Shown: positions 1-7,810 of the stretch, piece after piece
How positions within the stretch are numbered: position 1 is the stretch's first letter
Layout of the letters: each line of letters begins with the position of its first letter
Source of the DNA: Acidobacteria bacterium 13_1_20CM_3_53_8
GTDB taxonomy: Bacteria > Acidobacteriota > Blastocatellia > Pyrinomonadales > Pyrinomonadaceae
DNA: 64,000 nt
Assembly (NCBI GenBank): GCA_001920415.1
Contig: MNJR01000142.1
Span: 59,032 to 123,031, forward strand
Direction: 5' to 3'
Notes under the pieces: generated by a model
What the model saw: only the letters and a program-made list of their open reading frames with translations
Databases searched by the model: none
What the model was told of the DNA's origin: nothing
Made by a program: the position numbers and the translations under genes

Positions 1-417
1 ACGGGCGAATTCACGGACGAGATAGCGCGCGAACAGAACCTTTACGGCACGCACCACATAGGCGCTTCCACAGATCAGGCGCAGGAGGCAATCGCCGCCG
101 AAACCGTTCGCATCGTCCAGAATTTTAAAGAGACAGGCAAAGTCCCGAATGTAGTGAACCTCGCTCGCCAGACTCCGGCCACGCATCGCTTAGTCGTTCG
201 TCATCGCGACCGTCCCGGCGTCCTTGCCACAGTGCTCGACGCCATCAAATCGGCAGACATCAATGTGCAGGAGATGGAGAACATCATCTTCGAAGGCGCA
301 GAAGCGGCGGTTGCGCGAATCAATCTTGACAACGCGCCGCCCGCAGAGATGCTTGAAAGATTACGCGCTGAGAATTCTGACATTATCGAATTGAACTTGC
401 TCGAACTCAAAAGCTAA
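1..417 (+). CDS. serA: D-3-phosphoglycerate dehydrogenase, C-terminal part (left-truncated)
   Basis: The open frame runs from base 1 to the TAA at 415-417, so 138 residues of a longer protein are visible. The first ~55 residues match the end of the NAD-binding/substrate domain, with the THHIGAST segment that in SerA carries the catalytic His region and then a VPNVVN linker. Residues ~60-138 form an ACT domain (HRLVVRHRDRPGVLATVL...), the usual allosteric serine-sensing module. SerA oxidises 3-phosphoglycerate to 3-phosphohydroxypyruvate, the first step of serine synthesis. serC, the second step, lies 1.7 kb downstream on the same strand, which supports the call. An internal GTG at 154 would give only the ACT domain and is not the start. 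The N-terminal part lies outside the window. Confidence 0.9.
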   Translation, partial: TGEFTDEIAREQNLYGTHHIGASTDQAQEAIAAETVRIVQNFKETGKVPNVVNLARQTPATHRLVVRHRDRPGVLATVLDAIKSADINVQEMENIIFEGAEAAVARINLDNAPPAEMLERLRAENSDIIELNLLELKS

Positions 418-436
418 CCCTCGCAAGGTGTCTGTT

Positions 437-1183
437 ATGAAAAACAGAATCGCTTCTCTCTTGGTATTCCTGCTCGCCGGTCTCTTATTAACGACCGCTC
501 AGATCACGCGAGCGCAGCAGTCGTCTAATGAAAGCTCACGCACTCAGTTGCCTGATGAGAGTTGTAAAGAACCCGTCATTGTTAAGGGCGCGGTGCGTGC
601 CCCTAGCCGCTTCGAGATGCGACGGCGTGTGCGTCTCATCGAAGTGCTCGCGCTCGTTGGCGGCGTGACCGAAAATGCTGGGCAAACTGTTAAGATAACT
701 CATTCCATCCCGGCCTCCGCTTGTGGCAATCTTGTTCCGAACGGTTCATCAGAGACAACAGAGACCTACAATCTCGCAGACGTATCGCGCGGCGATGAAA
801 GAGCTAATCCTTACCTGCGACCGGGTGATGCGATAGAGGTGTCATCGCTCGACGCAGTGTATGTCGTTGGGCAGGTGGTAAAACCGCAAGGGATTTATTT
901 GAGAGGGCCGTTGACTGTGACGCAAGCTGTTGCAATGACTGGCGGTGTATTGGCGGACGCGCGAACCGATAGAGTGCGCATTAGTCAACTGGGAGTTGGA
1001 AGCAATACTGTTACGAGAATTATTGTTGACTTGAAAGCAATAAAGAAACACCGTGCAGAAGATGTGGTTCTTCAGCCATATGATATTGTTGAAGTGCCGA
1101 GCAAGAAATATGGTGGAGGCAGACTTTTGGGGCGGGGTATGAAGACACAGCCTCCGCAGCTTCCCTTGCGCATAATCGAATAG
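437..1183 (+). CDS. SLBB-domain polysaccharide export-type protein, secreted
   Basis: A 248-residue protein. I chose the ATG at 437 because AAGG lies 8 nt upstream; a GTG at 428 would add only three residues. Residues ~8-30 are a signal peptide ending near TRAQQ. Two SLBB-like folds follow: one near residues 45-95 (VIVKGAVRAPSRFEMRR then LIEVLALVGGV) and one near 140-215 (VYVVGQVVKPQGIYLRG then AVAMTGGV), each with the typical GxVxxPGxY-like pattern and a following GG helix cap. SLBB domains occur in Wza-type exporters and other cell-envelope proteins. There is no poly-export domain or other exopolysaccharide gene nearby, so the specific role is unknown. It begins 19 nt after serA and may be co-transcribed with it. 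Confidence 0.75.
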   Translation: MKNRIASLLVFLLAGLLLTTAQITRAQQSSNESSRTQLPDESCKEPVIVKGAVRAPSRFEMRRRVRLIEVLALVGGVTENAGQTVKITHSIPASACGNLVPNGSSETTETYNLADVSRGDERANPYLRPGDAIEVSSLDAVYVVGQVVKPQGIYLRGPLTVTQAVAMTGGVLADARTDRVRISQLGVGSNTVTRIIVDLKAIKKHRAEDVVLQPYDIVEVPSKKYGGGRLLGRGMKTQPPQLPLRIIE

Positions 1184-1206
1184 GATTTCAGATATTTTTT
1201 GAAACC

Positions 1207-1989
1207 ATGAAAACTAATCTCATCACGGGCGCATCAAGCGGAATTGGCGAAGTGTTTGCGCGAAAGATCGCGGCGCAGAATGAAAATGTTCTGTTGGTGG
1301 CGCGTTCCGAAGATAAACTTAAACGGTTGTGCGAAGAGTTGAGCGAGCGGCATAACGTTGACGCGCAGTACATCGCGGCGGATTTGAGCGAGCGTAATGC
1401 GGGCGCACGTGTGTTTGATGAGACAGTGCGGCGCAAGCTTGATGTTGAGATGCTTGTGAATAACGCTGGCTTTGGTTCGATGGGCGATTTTCTGGAACAG
1501 GATTTAGAGCGCGAGTTGAACATGATTGATTTAAACGTGCGCGCCCTGGTTGATCTCACTTATCGCTTTCTCGCGCCGATGCGTGAGAGAAAGTCCGGCG
1601 CGATAATCAACGTGGCTTCGACCGCAGGCTTTCAGCCAGTGCCTTTCATGGCGACTTACGCCGCGACGAAAGCTTTCGTCCTTAACTTTTCCATAGCGCT
1701 CTGGGAAGAGAATCGCCAGCACAATGTTCATGTAATGGCGCTCTGCCCCGGCGTGACCGATACCAACTTTTTTGAGGCCGCGCAGATTGACCGCCCGCCC
1801 AGTCGCGCTGTGCAGACGCCGGAAGCGGTGGTCGAAACCGCGCTCTCTGCATTAAAGCGCGGTCGCAGCCACGTCGTATCGGGTTGGCCCAACTTTTTAA
1901 TGGTCGAAGCCGAACGCCTGGTGCCGCGCTCAATCGTTGCGCGCGCCGCCGGAGCAATGATGAGGAAAAACAAGAACGGTGATAAGTGA
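1207..1989 (+). CDS. Short-chain dehydrogenase/reductase (SDR)
   Basis: A classical SDR of 260 residues. It shows the TGxxxGIG cofactor motif (TGASSGIGE, residues 7-15), NNAG at 85-88, a catalytic Ser in NVAST (~138) and the YxxxK pair Y151/K155. The post-motif PG segment (CPGVTDTNF) is also present. These enzymes use NAD(P)H to reduce or oxidise carbonyl or alcohol groups; the sequence resembles the DltE/YqjQ-like SDR group, but I cannot name a substrate. The last codons and the TGA stop (GAT AAG TGA) lie inside the left arm of the repeat element that begins at 1979, so the natural C-terminus has probably been replaced by repeat-encoded residues. Confidence 0.85.
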   Translation: MKTNLITGASSGIGEVFARKIAAQNENVLLVARSEDKLKRLCEELSERHNVDAQYIAADLSERNAGARVFDETVRRKLDVEMLVNNAGFGSMGDFLEQDLERELNMIDLNVRALVDLTYRFLAPMRERKSGAIINVASTAGFQPVPFMATYAATKAFVLNFSIALWEENRQHNVHVMALCPGVTDTNFFEAAQIDRPPSRAVQTPEAVVETALSALKRGRSHVVSGWPNFLMVEAERLVPRSIVARAAGAMMRKNKNGDK

Positions 1990-2102
1990 TGAGTGATAAG
2001 TGATAAGTGAGAGAAGAAGCTGATAGCTGTTAGCTTATAGCTATCAGCTATCAGCTATTAACTTTTGACTCCAGACTCACTTATCACTCATCACTTATCA
2101 CT
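1979..2102 (+). repeat. Palindromic heptad-repeat element (unit gataagt/gatgagt)
   Basis: The left arm at 1979-2012 is four or five copies of a 7-nt unit (gataagt, gatgagt). The right arm at 2077-2102 is its reverse complement (ctcactt, atcactc...). The loop contains a second inverted pair built from agctgatagct-like repeats (2019-2058). The arms could pair into a long hairpin in the transcript between the SDR gene and serC. The left arm supplies the SDR stop codon. Confidence 0.85.
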
Positions 2103-2122
2103 TTTTCATGGAGTGAAAACGA

Positions 2123-3208
2123 ATGACTGAGAGAATCTTTAATTTCAGCGCGGGGCCTGCTGTGCTGCCTGTGCCGGTGTTGGAGCAGGCGCGGGATGAG
2201 ATGTTGAGTTTGCCGAATGTTGGGATGAGCGTGATGGAGATAAGCCATCGCTCGAAGACGTTTGATGAAATCATTCATGGCGCGGAGACGGGCGTGCGCG
2301 AGCTTCTGGGCGTGCCGGAAAATTATCGCGTGCTATTTCTTCAGGGCGGCGCGAGCTTGCAGTTTTCTATGATACCTATGAATTTTCTGCCCGAAGGCGG
2401 GAGCGCGGATTACGTTATCACTGGAAGCTGGGGCAAGAAGGCGATCAAAGAGGCGAAGAAGCAGGGCAACGCGAACAAGCCTGCGGACATGGCCGACGGC
2501 GGATACACGCGCACGCCCTCGCAGGAAGAGTTGAAGTTGGACGAACGCGCCGCTTACGTTCATATCACTACGAACGAGACGATTGAAGGCGTAGAGTGGA
2601 AACGTGAACCGGAAGTCGGTGATGTGCCGCTCTTTGCAGACTCATCGTCGGACATCATGTCGCACCCTGTGGCTATAGAAAAGTATGCTCTCATTTACGC
2701 TGGCGCGCAGAAGAATCTTGGGCCGAGCGGTGTAACGCTGGTCATCCTGCGTGATGATCTTCTAGCAAAAATCCCTGAAGGTCTTCACACGATGCTGGAT
2801 TACCGAACGCATGTTCAGAACAACTCGCTTTATAACACGCCGAACACCTGGGGCATCTACATACTCAATCTGGTTTGCAAGTGGGTGAAGGAGCAGGGCG
2901 GCGTTGAGGCCATGAAGAGCCGTAACGAAACAAAGGCGCAGATGATTTATGACGCGATTGATGCGACCCAATTTTACAGAGGCCACGCAGACCCTGACTC
3001 GCGCTCTATTATGAACGTCACGTTCAGGCTTGCGTCGGAAGAGCTTGAGAAAAAATTTACGCAGGAAGCTACGGCACTGGGGTTGGACGGATTGAAAGGC
3101 CACCGCGCTGTTGGCGGCATACGCGCCTCCATTTACAACGCTTTTCCTGTAGAAGGCGTTGAAGCGCTGGTCGCGTTTATGAAGGAGTTTGAGAAGAAAA
3201 ATGGATGA
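2123..3208 (+). CDS. serC: Phosphoserine aminotransferase
   Basis: A 361-residue class V aminotransferase, the normal length for SerC. The N-terminus FNFSAGPAVLP is the family signature. The PLP-binding lysine is K197 in YAGAQKNLGPSG, and the C-terminus carries the usual VGGIRASIYNAF motif. The enzyme transaminates 3-phosphohydroxypyruvate to O-phosphoserine with glutamate as donor, and also acts in vitamin B6 synthesis in some bacteria. GGAG sits ~9 nt before the ATG at 2123. Together with serA upstream it gives two of the three serine-pathway steps; no serB was seen in the window. Confidence 0.96.
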   Translation: MTERIFNFSAGPAVLPVPVLEQARDEMLSLPNVGMSVMEISHRSKTFDEIIHGAETGVRELLGVPENYRVLFLQGGASLQFSMIPMNFLPEGGSADYVITGSWGKKAIKEAKKQGNANKPADMADGGYTRTPSQEELKLDERAAYVHITTNETIEGVEWKREPEVGDVPLFADSSSDIMSHPVAIEKYALIYAGAQKNLGPSGVTLVILRDDLLAKIPEGLHTMLDYRTHVQNNSLYNTPNTWGIYILNLVCKWVKEQGGVEAMKSRNETKAQMIYDAIDATQFYRGHADPDSRSIMNVTFRLASEELEKKFTQEATALGLDGLKGHRAVGGIRASIYNAFPVEGVEALVAFMKEFEKKNG

Positions 3209-3211
3209 AAG

Positions 3212-3493
3212 AGATTTGCGATTTGCGATTTGCGATTTTGGATTTTCGATTTGGTTGATGATGAAAGGCTCGCTGTGGCAAGCGCCCGTGTCAGTACCGC
3301 CTGCGGTAGCGGGCGGGTGAAGAAGGCAAAAGGCAAAAGTAAAAAGGTAAAAGGGATAAGGCTAAAAGCATTTCAATTAAAAATTAAAAATGGTTTGTCC
3401 TATCTTTTGCCTTTGCCTTTTACCTTTTTACTTTTGCCTTTGCGAAGCTACCGCAGGCGGTACTGACCTATCCTTAATCCAAAATCGCAAATT
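3212..3493 (+). repeat. Three-layer nested palindromic repeat element
   Basis: Three inverted-repeat pairs lie one inside another. The outer pair has gatttgc heptads at 3212-3253, with the complement at 3476-3493. The middle pair is a 19-nt arm at 3292-3310 matched at 3447-3465 (core taccgcctgcggta). The inner pair has aaaaggc/aaaagta heptads at 3324-3353 with complement 3404-3440. The order suggests successive insertion of one palindrome into the loop of another. It fills almost the whole serC to PD40 gap. Confidence 0.85.
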
Positions 3494-3506
3494 ACTTTTA
3501 CACTAA

Positions 3507-4568
3507 ATGAAAAAATCAATCTCGCTTTTTCTTTTCTTGCTGATGACGGCGGCGTTAGTTTCCTCTCGATCTCAAACGAGCGCGCCTTCCTCTCAATCGC
3601 TCGCGCTTCCCAGTGAAAGGCATCTGCGAAACATCAAGCAATTAAGTTTTGGCGGACAGAATGCCGAAGCGTATTTCAGCGGCGATGGTCGGCAGCTAAT
3701 CTTTCAATCGCAGCGCGACGGGCGCGAGTGCGATCAGATTTACACGATGAACGCGGACGGGTCGAACGTGAAGATGGTTTCTACTGGAATGGGGCGAACG
3801 ACCTGTTCCTACTTCTTCCCGCACAAGAAACGTATTCTCTATTCATCAACGCACATGGGTTCGACCGCCTGCCCGCCGCGCCCAGATTACTCGCACGGTT
3901 ACGTCTGGCCTATCTATTCTTCTTACGACATCTTCACTGCGCGGCCTGATGGTTCGGATTTGAAGCGGCTGACGACAACGCCGGGTTACGACGCGGAAGC
4001 GACCATTTCAACCGACGGACGCAACATAGTTTTCACTTCTATGCGCGACGGCGATCTTGATGTTTACATGATGGATGCGAATGGGAAGCATGTGAAGAGA
4101 TTGACGACCGAGTTGGGCTACGACGGCGGGGCGTTCTTTTCGGCGGACGGCAGAAAGATAGTCTATCGCGCCTATCATCCGAAGACGCCTGCGGAGATTT
4201 CAAGGTACAAGCAGAAGCTTGCGGAGAATCTGATTGAGCCGACTGTGTTTGAAATCTGGGTGATGAATGCGGACGGGTCAAACAAAAGGCAGGTAACGAA
4301 TCTGGGTGTGGCTAGCTTCGCGCCCTACTTTTTCCCGGACGCTCGACGCATTATCTTCGCCTCGAACCTGAACGATCCGGGCGGGCGCAACTTCGATCTC
4401 TACGTGGTCAACGCGGACGGCACAGGGTTGGAGCGTATCACTTACAACGACACTTTCGACGGCTTTCCAATGTTCTCGCCGGATGGCAAGAAGTTGGTCT
4501 TTGCCTCAAACCGCAATGCTAGAGTGAGGGGCGAAACGAATGTTTTTATTGCAGATTGGGTGGAATAA
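3507..4568 (+). CDS. Secreted PD40 (TolB-like) beta-propeller protein
   Basis: A 353-residue protein with a signal peptide at residues 1-23 (MKKSISLFLFLLMTAALVSS). At least five PD40/WD40-like blades follow, each with the signature DGxxIvFxSxRDGxxxIYxMNADGSNxxxLT (for example near residues 60-90, 145-170, 190-210, 250-275 and 300-340). Such propellers are found in TolB, in DPP-type peptidases and in many secreted acidobacterial proteins, where they bind other proteins or cap active sites. No catalytic domain is attached. An M28 peptidase gene follows 120 nt downstream on the same strand; a joint role in extracellular peptide degradation is inference only. Confidence 0.8.
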   Translation: MKKSISLFLFLLMTAALVSSRSQTSAPSSQSLALPSERHLRNIKQLSFGGQNAEAYFSGDGRQLIFQSQRDGRECDQIYTMNADGSNVKMVSTGMGRTTCSYFFPHKKRILYSSTHMGSTACPPRPDYSHGYVWPIYSSYDIFTARPDGSDLKRLTTTPGYDAEATISTDGRNIVFTSMRDGDLDVYMMDANGKHVKRLTTELGYDGGAFFSADGRKIVYRAYHPKTPAEISRYKQKLAENLIEPTVFEIWVMNADGSNKRQVTNLGVASFAPYFFPDARRIIFASNLNDPGGRNFDLYVVNADGTGLERITYNDTFDGFPMFSPDGKKLVFASNRNARVRGETNVFIADWVE

Positions 4569-4569
4569 A

Positions 4570-4670
4570 GTCAGATTAATTTTAGATTTTAGATTTTAGA
4601 TTTTCGATTGGAAGAAGCGGAAAGCTTTTAAATCGAAAATCTAAAATCTAAAATCTAAAATTAATCTGAC
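4570..4670 (+). repeat. Palindromic heptad-repeat element (unit tagattt)
   Basis: The left arm at 4570-4612 has the tagattt unit about four times, preceded by gtcagattaa. The right arm at 4629-4670 is the reverse complement and ends ttaatctgac. It begins 1 nt after the stop codon of the PD40 gene. Confidence 0.88.
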
Positions 4671-4688
4671 TCCAGACTATTCTTTTAT

Positions 4689-6651
4689 ATGAGATTTGAA
4701 ATCAAGCAGCGAAGGCTTCTGAGCCTTTCTCTCATCCTCATCTTTGCTCTTAGTGTTCCGGCGCAACAGACCAGAATCGAGCAGAGCGCGCCGAATGTAG
4801 AACGTCTGCGCTCGCACATCACTTATCTGGCGTCGGATGCGCTGGAAGGTAGAAGAACAGGGACAGAGGGAGCGAATAAGGCTGCGGAATATATCGCGCG
4901 AGAGTTCGCGCAGTACGGGCTGATACCTGCTGGCGGCTCTCTATCCGAAGCTCACACCGGCGCTAGCTTCCAGAAATTTCCATTCGTCGCGGGCGTGGAG
5001 CTTGGCCGAACCAACGCAATGCTGTTCACGCCGTCTGCTGCGACATCCGGCGCGACGGCGCAAACTCGCGCGACTTCGCTTGATCTTCGTTTGCAGGAAG
5101 ATTGGATGCCGCTTGGTTTTTCGATGAACGGGCGTGCGGAGAATCTGTCTGCGACGTTCGTGGGATACGGCATCACTGCGTCGGAGTTGAATCATGATGA
5201 TTACGCGAGTGCAGATGTGAATGGAAGAGTTGCGATTGCGCTCGCAGACACGCCTGACGGTGATAATCCACACGGGCAGTTCGCGCGCTACGCGGACGTG
5301 CGCTGGAAGGCGATTGCTGCGCGAGAGCATGGCGCGCGTGCGCTCATGGTCGTAGCAAGCGAAGAGAATTTCAGGGATGAGAGGCTTGCTAAATTGTCTT
5401 ATGACAACAGCGCTGGCGACGCTGGCCTGCCCGTCGTTATCGTTTCGCGCCAGTCCGCGCAGAGAATTCTGACCACAGGCGGACTCGCTCCTCTAGCAGA
5501 TTTAGAGAGAGCGGCGCGTGAAAGAATTTCATCAACGAGTTCGAGCGCGGCTGTGGCTGTAGGCGCTAATCAAGCGCATAAGCCTCTGGCCCTGCCGCTT
5601 CAGAACGTTTCGTTGACGATTGCTGTTGACATCAAGCGGCGCGAAGTCCCTGCGATGAATGTCATAGGAATTCTAGAAGGCTCAGACCCGCAGTTGAAAA
5701 CGGAGGCGATAGTAATCGGCGCGCATTACGATCATCTAGGTCGTGGTGGAAGCGGAAGCCTTGCGCCGCGCGAGGGCGACATACATCACGGCGCTGACGA
5801 CAACGCTTCGGGCGTCGCAGGTCTTCTTGAACTCGCTCGAATTTTTTCCGCCAAAAGAGCGAGAATAAGTCGCACGCTCGTCTTCATAGCATTCAGCGGC
5901 GAAGAAGAAGGACTTCTGGGGTCAAGCTTTTATGTGAACCATCCGGTCGTGCCGCTCGAACAGACAGTTGCCATGATAAATATGGATATGATTGGCCGCA
6001 TGCGAGATAACAAGTTGATCGTTGGCGGCGTCGGAACCGCAACGGAGTGGCGCGATTGGATTGGTATGGCTAATTTCAAGGCCGCGCCTGGTGGACTCGT
6101 TTTCACCACGCCAGATCAGCCTAACGGCCCGCGTCATCCAATCAGTGAACTACCTGCGGGTGCAAGCGTAAATGGCTCGATTATTGGCACACCCAAATTT
6201 ACGTTAACGCTCAACGAAGACGGCTACGGGCCCAGCGATCATTCTTCGTTCTACGCGAAGAAGATTTCTGTGCTCTTCGCGCATAGTCTCTTTCATCGGA
6301 AATATTATTCGCTCAATTGATGCGAACCAGCAGCGGCCCACTTACACAGTTGCGCGAAGCGAATCAGCGGGGCGCACAATGGGTTTTCGAGTTTATCTTG
6401 GGACGATTCCTAACTACTCGGATTCAAACGACGGAGTGTTGCTTGACGGTATTCGGGATGATTCGCCTGCGGCGAAAGCCGGATTGAAGGCCGGAGACAG
6501 GATCATACGGCTAGCGGGGCGCGAGGTTCACAACGTTTACGATTACACCTACGCGCTAGGAGAGATGAAGGCCGGACAGGAGTATGAAATAGAGGTAGTG
6601 CGCGGCAGCGAACACCTCAAGCTGAAGATAATTCCTGCCGCGAGAAGGTGA
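4689..6651 (+). pseudogene. M28 zinc aminopeptidase with C-terminal PDZ, broken by an internal deletion/frameshift
   Basis: The first frame (4689-6320, 543 residues) has a signal peptide, a PA-like insert and an M28 core with metal-ligand segments GAHYDHLG, HHGADDNASG, SGEEEGLLGS and NMDMIGR. It reads DHSSFYAKKISVLF, then loses homology and stops at 6318-6320. From ~6280 another frame continues with family-like sequence (RIVSFIGNIIRSID, then PTYTVARSE) into a PDZ domain (GVLLDGIRDDSPAAKAGLKAGD) ending at 6651. The segment that normally joins the two carries the last zinc ligand His (the THADYH-type motif) and is absent, roughly 25 codons. The junction is near 6276-6283. The protein as encoded lacks a zinc ligand and the PDZ, so it is probably inactive. 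A sequencing or assembly error is the alternative. Confidence 0.75.
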
Positions 6652-6656
6652 AATAG

Positions 6657-6754
6657 AAGGCAAAAGGTAAAAGTAAAAAGGCAAAAGTAAGGAGGGGCTT
6701 TCCAATAAAAGCTCCTGCCTTCACTTTTGCCTTTTACCTTTTTACTTTTGCCTT
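6657..6754 (+). repeat. Palindromic heptad-repeat element (unit aaaaggc/aaaagta)
   Basis: The left arm is at 6657-6688 and the complementary right arm at 6722-6754. It sits between the convergent M28-PDZ and RRM genes, and its right end overlaps the TAA stop of the RRM gene by two bases. A transcript from either side would fold into the same long hairpin, so a bidirectional terminator role is possible, although no clean T-tract follows. Confidence 0.88.
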
Positions 6755-7100
6755 ACCAACGCGGCTCGCGTTCGTCGCGGCTGCCGCGATCATAGTCGCG
6801 CTCGCCGCCTCGGTTGTCGCCGCCGTAGCTGCGTCCACCGCCGCCGCGATCAACTCGTGGCTTGGCCTCGTTGACGGTCAGGTTGCGACCGCCGAACTCT
6901 TTGCCATTAAACTGCTCTATGGCAGCATTGGCCTCTTCCTGCGCAGCCATCTCTACGAAGCCGAAGCCGCGCGAGCGACCCGTCTCTCTATCTTCGATGA
7001 TGTTGGCAGATTCGACCGTTCCCGCCTGCGCGAACAGTTCACGAAGGTCTTCGCTAGTCGTGCGAAACGACAGATTACCTACATAAAGTCTCGTAGCCAT
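6753..7100 (-). CDS. RRM-type RNA-binding protein with Gly/Arg-rich tail
   Basis: A 115-residue protein. Residues 1-80 form one RNA recognition motif with RNP2 (LYVGNL, residues 5-10) and RNP1 (RGFGFVEM, ~44-51). Residues ~85-115 are a low-complexity tail rich in Gly, Arg, Asp and Tyr ([14 protein letters not shown]). This layout matches bacterial cold-induced RRM proteins (Rbp in cyanobacteria), which bind single-stranded RNA and act in cold adaptation or mRNA localisation. A GGGAAG ribosome site lies upstream of the ATG. It is a single gene with a ~700-bp upstream region. Confidence 0.93.
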   Translation of the reverse strand: MATRLYVGNLSFRTTSEDLRELFAQAGTVESANIIEDRETGRSRGFGFVEMAAQEEANAAIEQFNGKEFGGRNLTVNEAKPRVDRGGGGRSYGGDNRGGERDYDRGSRDEREPRW

Positions 7101-7810
7101 ATTTCTATTCTTCCCTTTTCGAGGTTAAGGAAGCGCGGGCTTTTCTGGAGAATCGCCTAGAATGGAAGGATAAGGGAGACGATGTAGACCTTCTCTGACG
7201 ATAGCGCGACTGGGGCCCGTGTGCTCTAATCGAGCAGCTTCTAACAAGTTTACAAACCTAGCCTAACTCTCTTCTTTCCGCGTCCTTCGTCGCCTGACTG
7301 ACGGCGGGCATGCGTGAACCTCCTGGCGGTCACGCAAGAGCAAGCATCTGACAGAATTAAGTATGCAGCTATTTTGCATAAAGCGCAAGATGCTGGATTG
7401 CATGCTGTATTGAAAACTTCATGATGACGAAGATTAGAGCGCAATTCAAAACCCCTTTGCGAGCTTTGCTCTTTTCTTTGCGCCTTTGCGAGAAACAGTA
7501 ACTCTCTTAACACTTAAGATTGATGTGAATTGAAGGTTCACGCAAAGGCGCAAAGAGAAATACTTAAGCTCGCTAAGTGTTGAGTAGTTATTATGGATTT
7601 TGAAGTGGTCTCTGATTCTTATCTTCAAACTGAGATGCTTCTGGCTGTGTCTGTATGCTGTAAGCCCCGAAAACACGAGTAATGAAAATCATTGCGTAGA
7701 GCATGGCAGAGCGAGTATTTTAGGACGGCGAATTTGACTCTCCCCTTCCGCCCCTGTTTTTACAGGGCTTCGACTCTCGCGCGTAGACTTTCAACTCACG
7801 GAGATGCGTC
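7101..7810. other. Divergent intergenic region between the RRM and VWFA genes
   Basis: No convincing gene is seen in these ~710 bases. The stretch holds a heptad-repeat palindrome (7455-7577), a small ccctg/caggg hairpin at ~7752-7768 upstream of the VWFA gene, and a GGAG ribosome site near 7799. Promoters for both divergent genes must lie here, but I could not identify convincing -35/-10 boxes. Confidence 0.5.
7455..7577 (+). repeat. Palindromic heptad-repeat element (cgcaaag family)
   Basis: The left arm at 7455-7494 reads ctttgcgagc...ctttgcgcctttgcg. The right arm at 7536-7577 is cacgcaaaggcgcaaag followed by cttaagctcgctaag. The same family recurs at 26092, 28921, 39974, 45608 and 50831. 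Confidence 0.85.

Noticed and set aside
3230..3466. 78-codon frame across the nested repeat after serC
   Set aside because: It consists almost wholly of repeat arms and has no start signal; open by chance.
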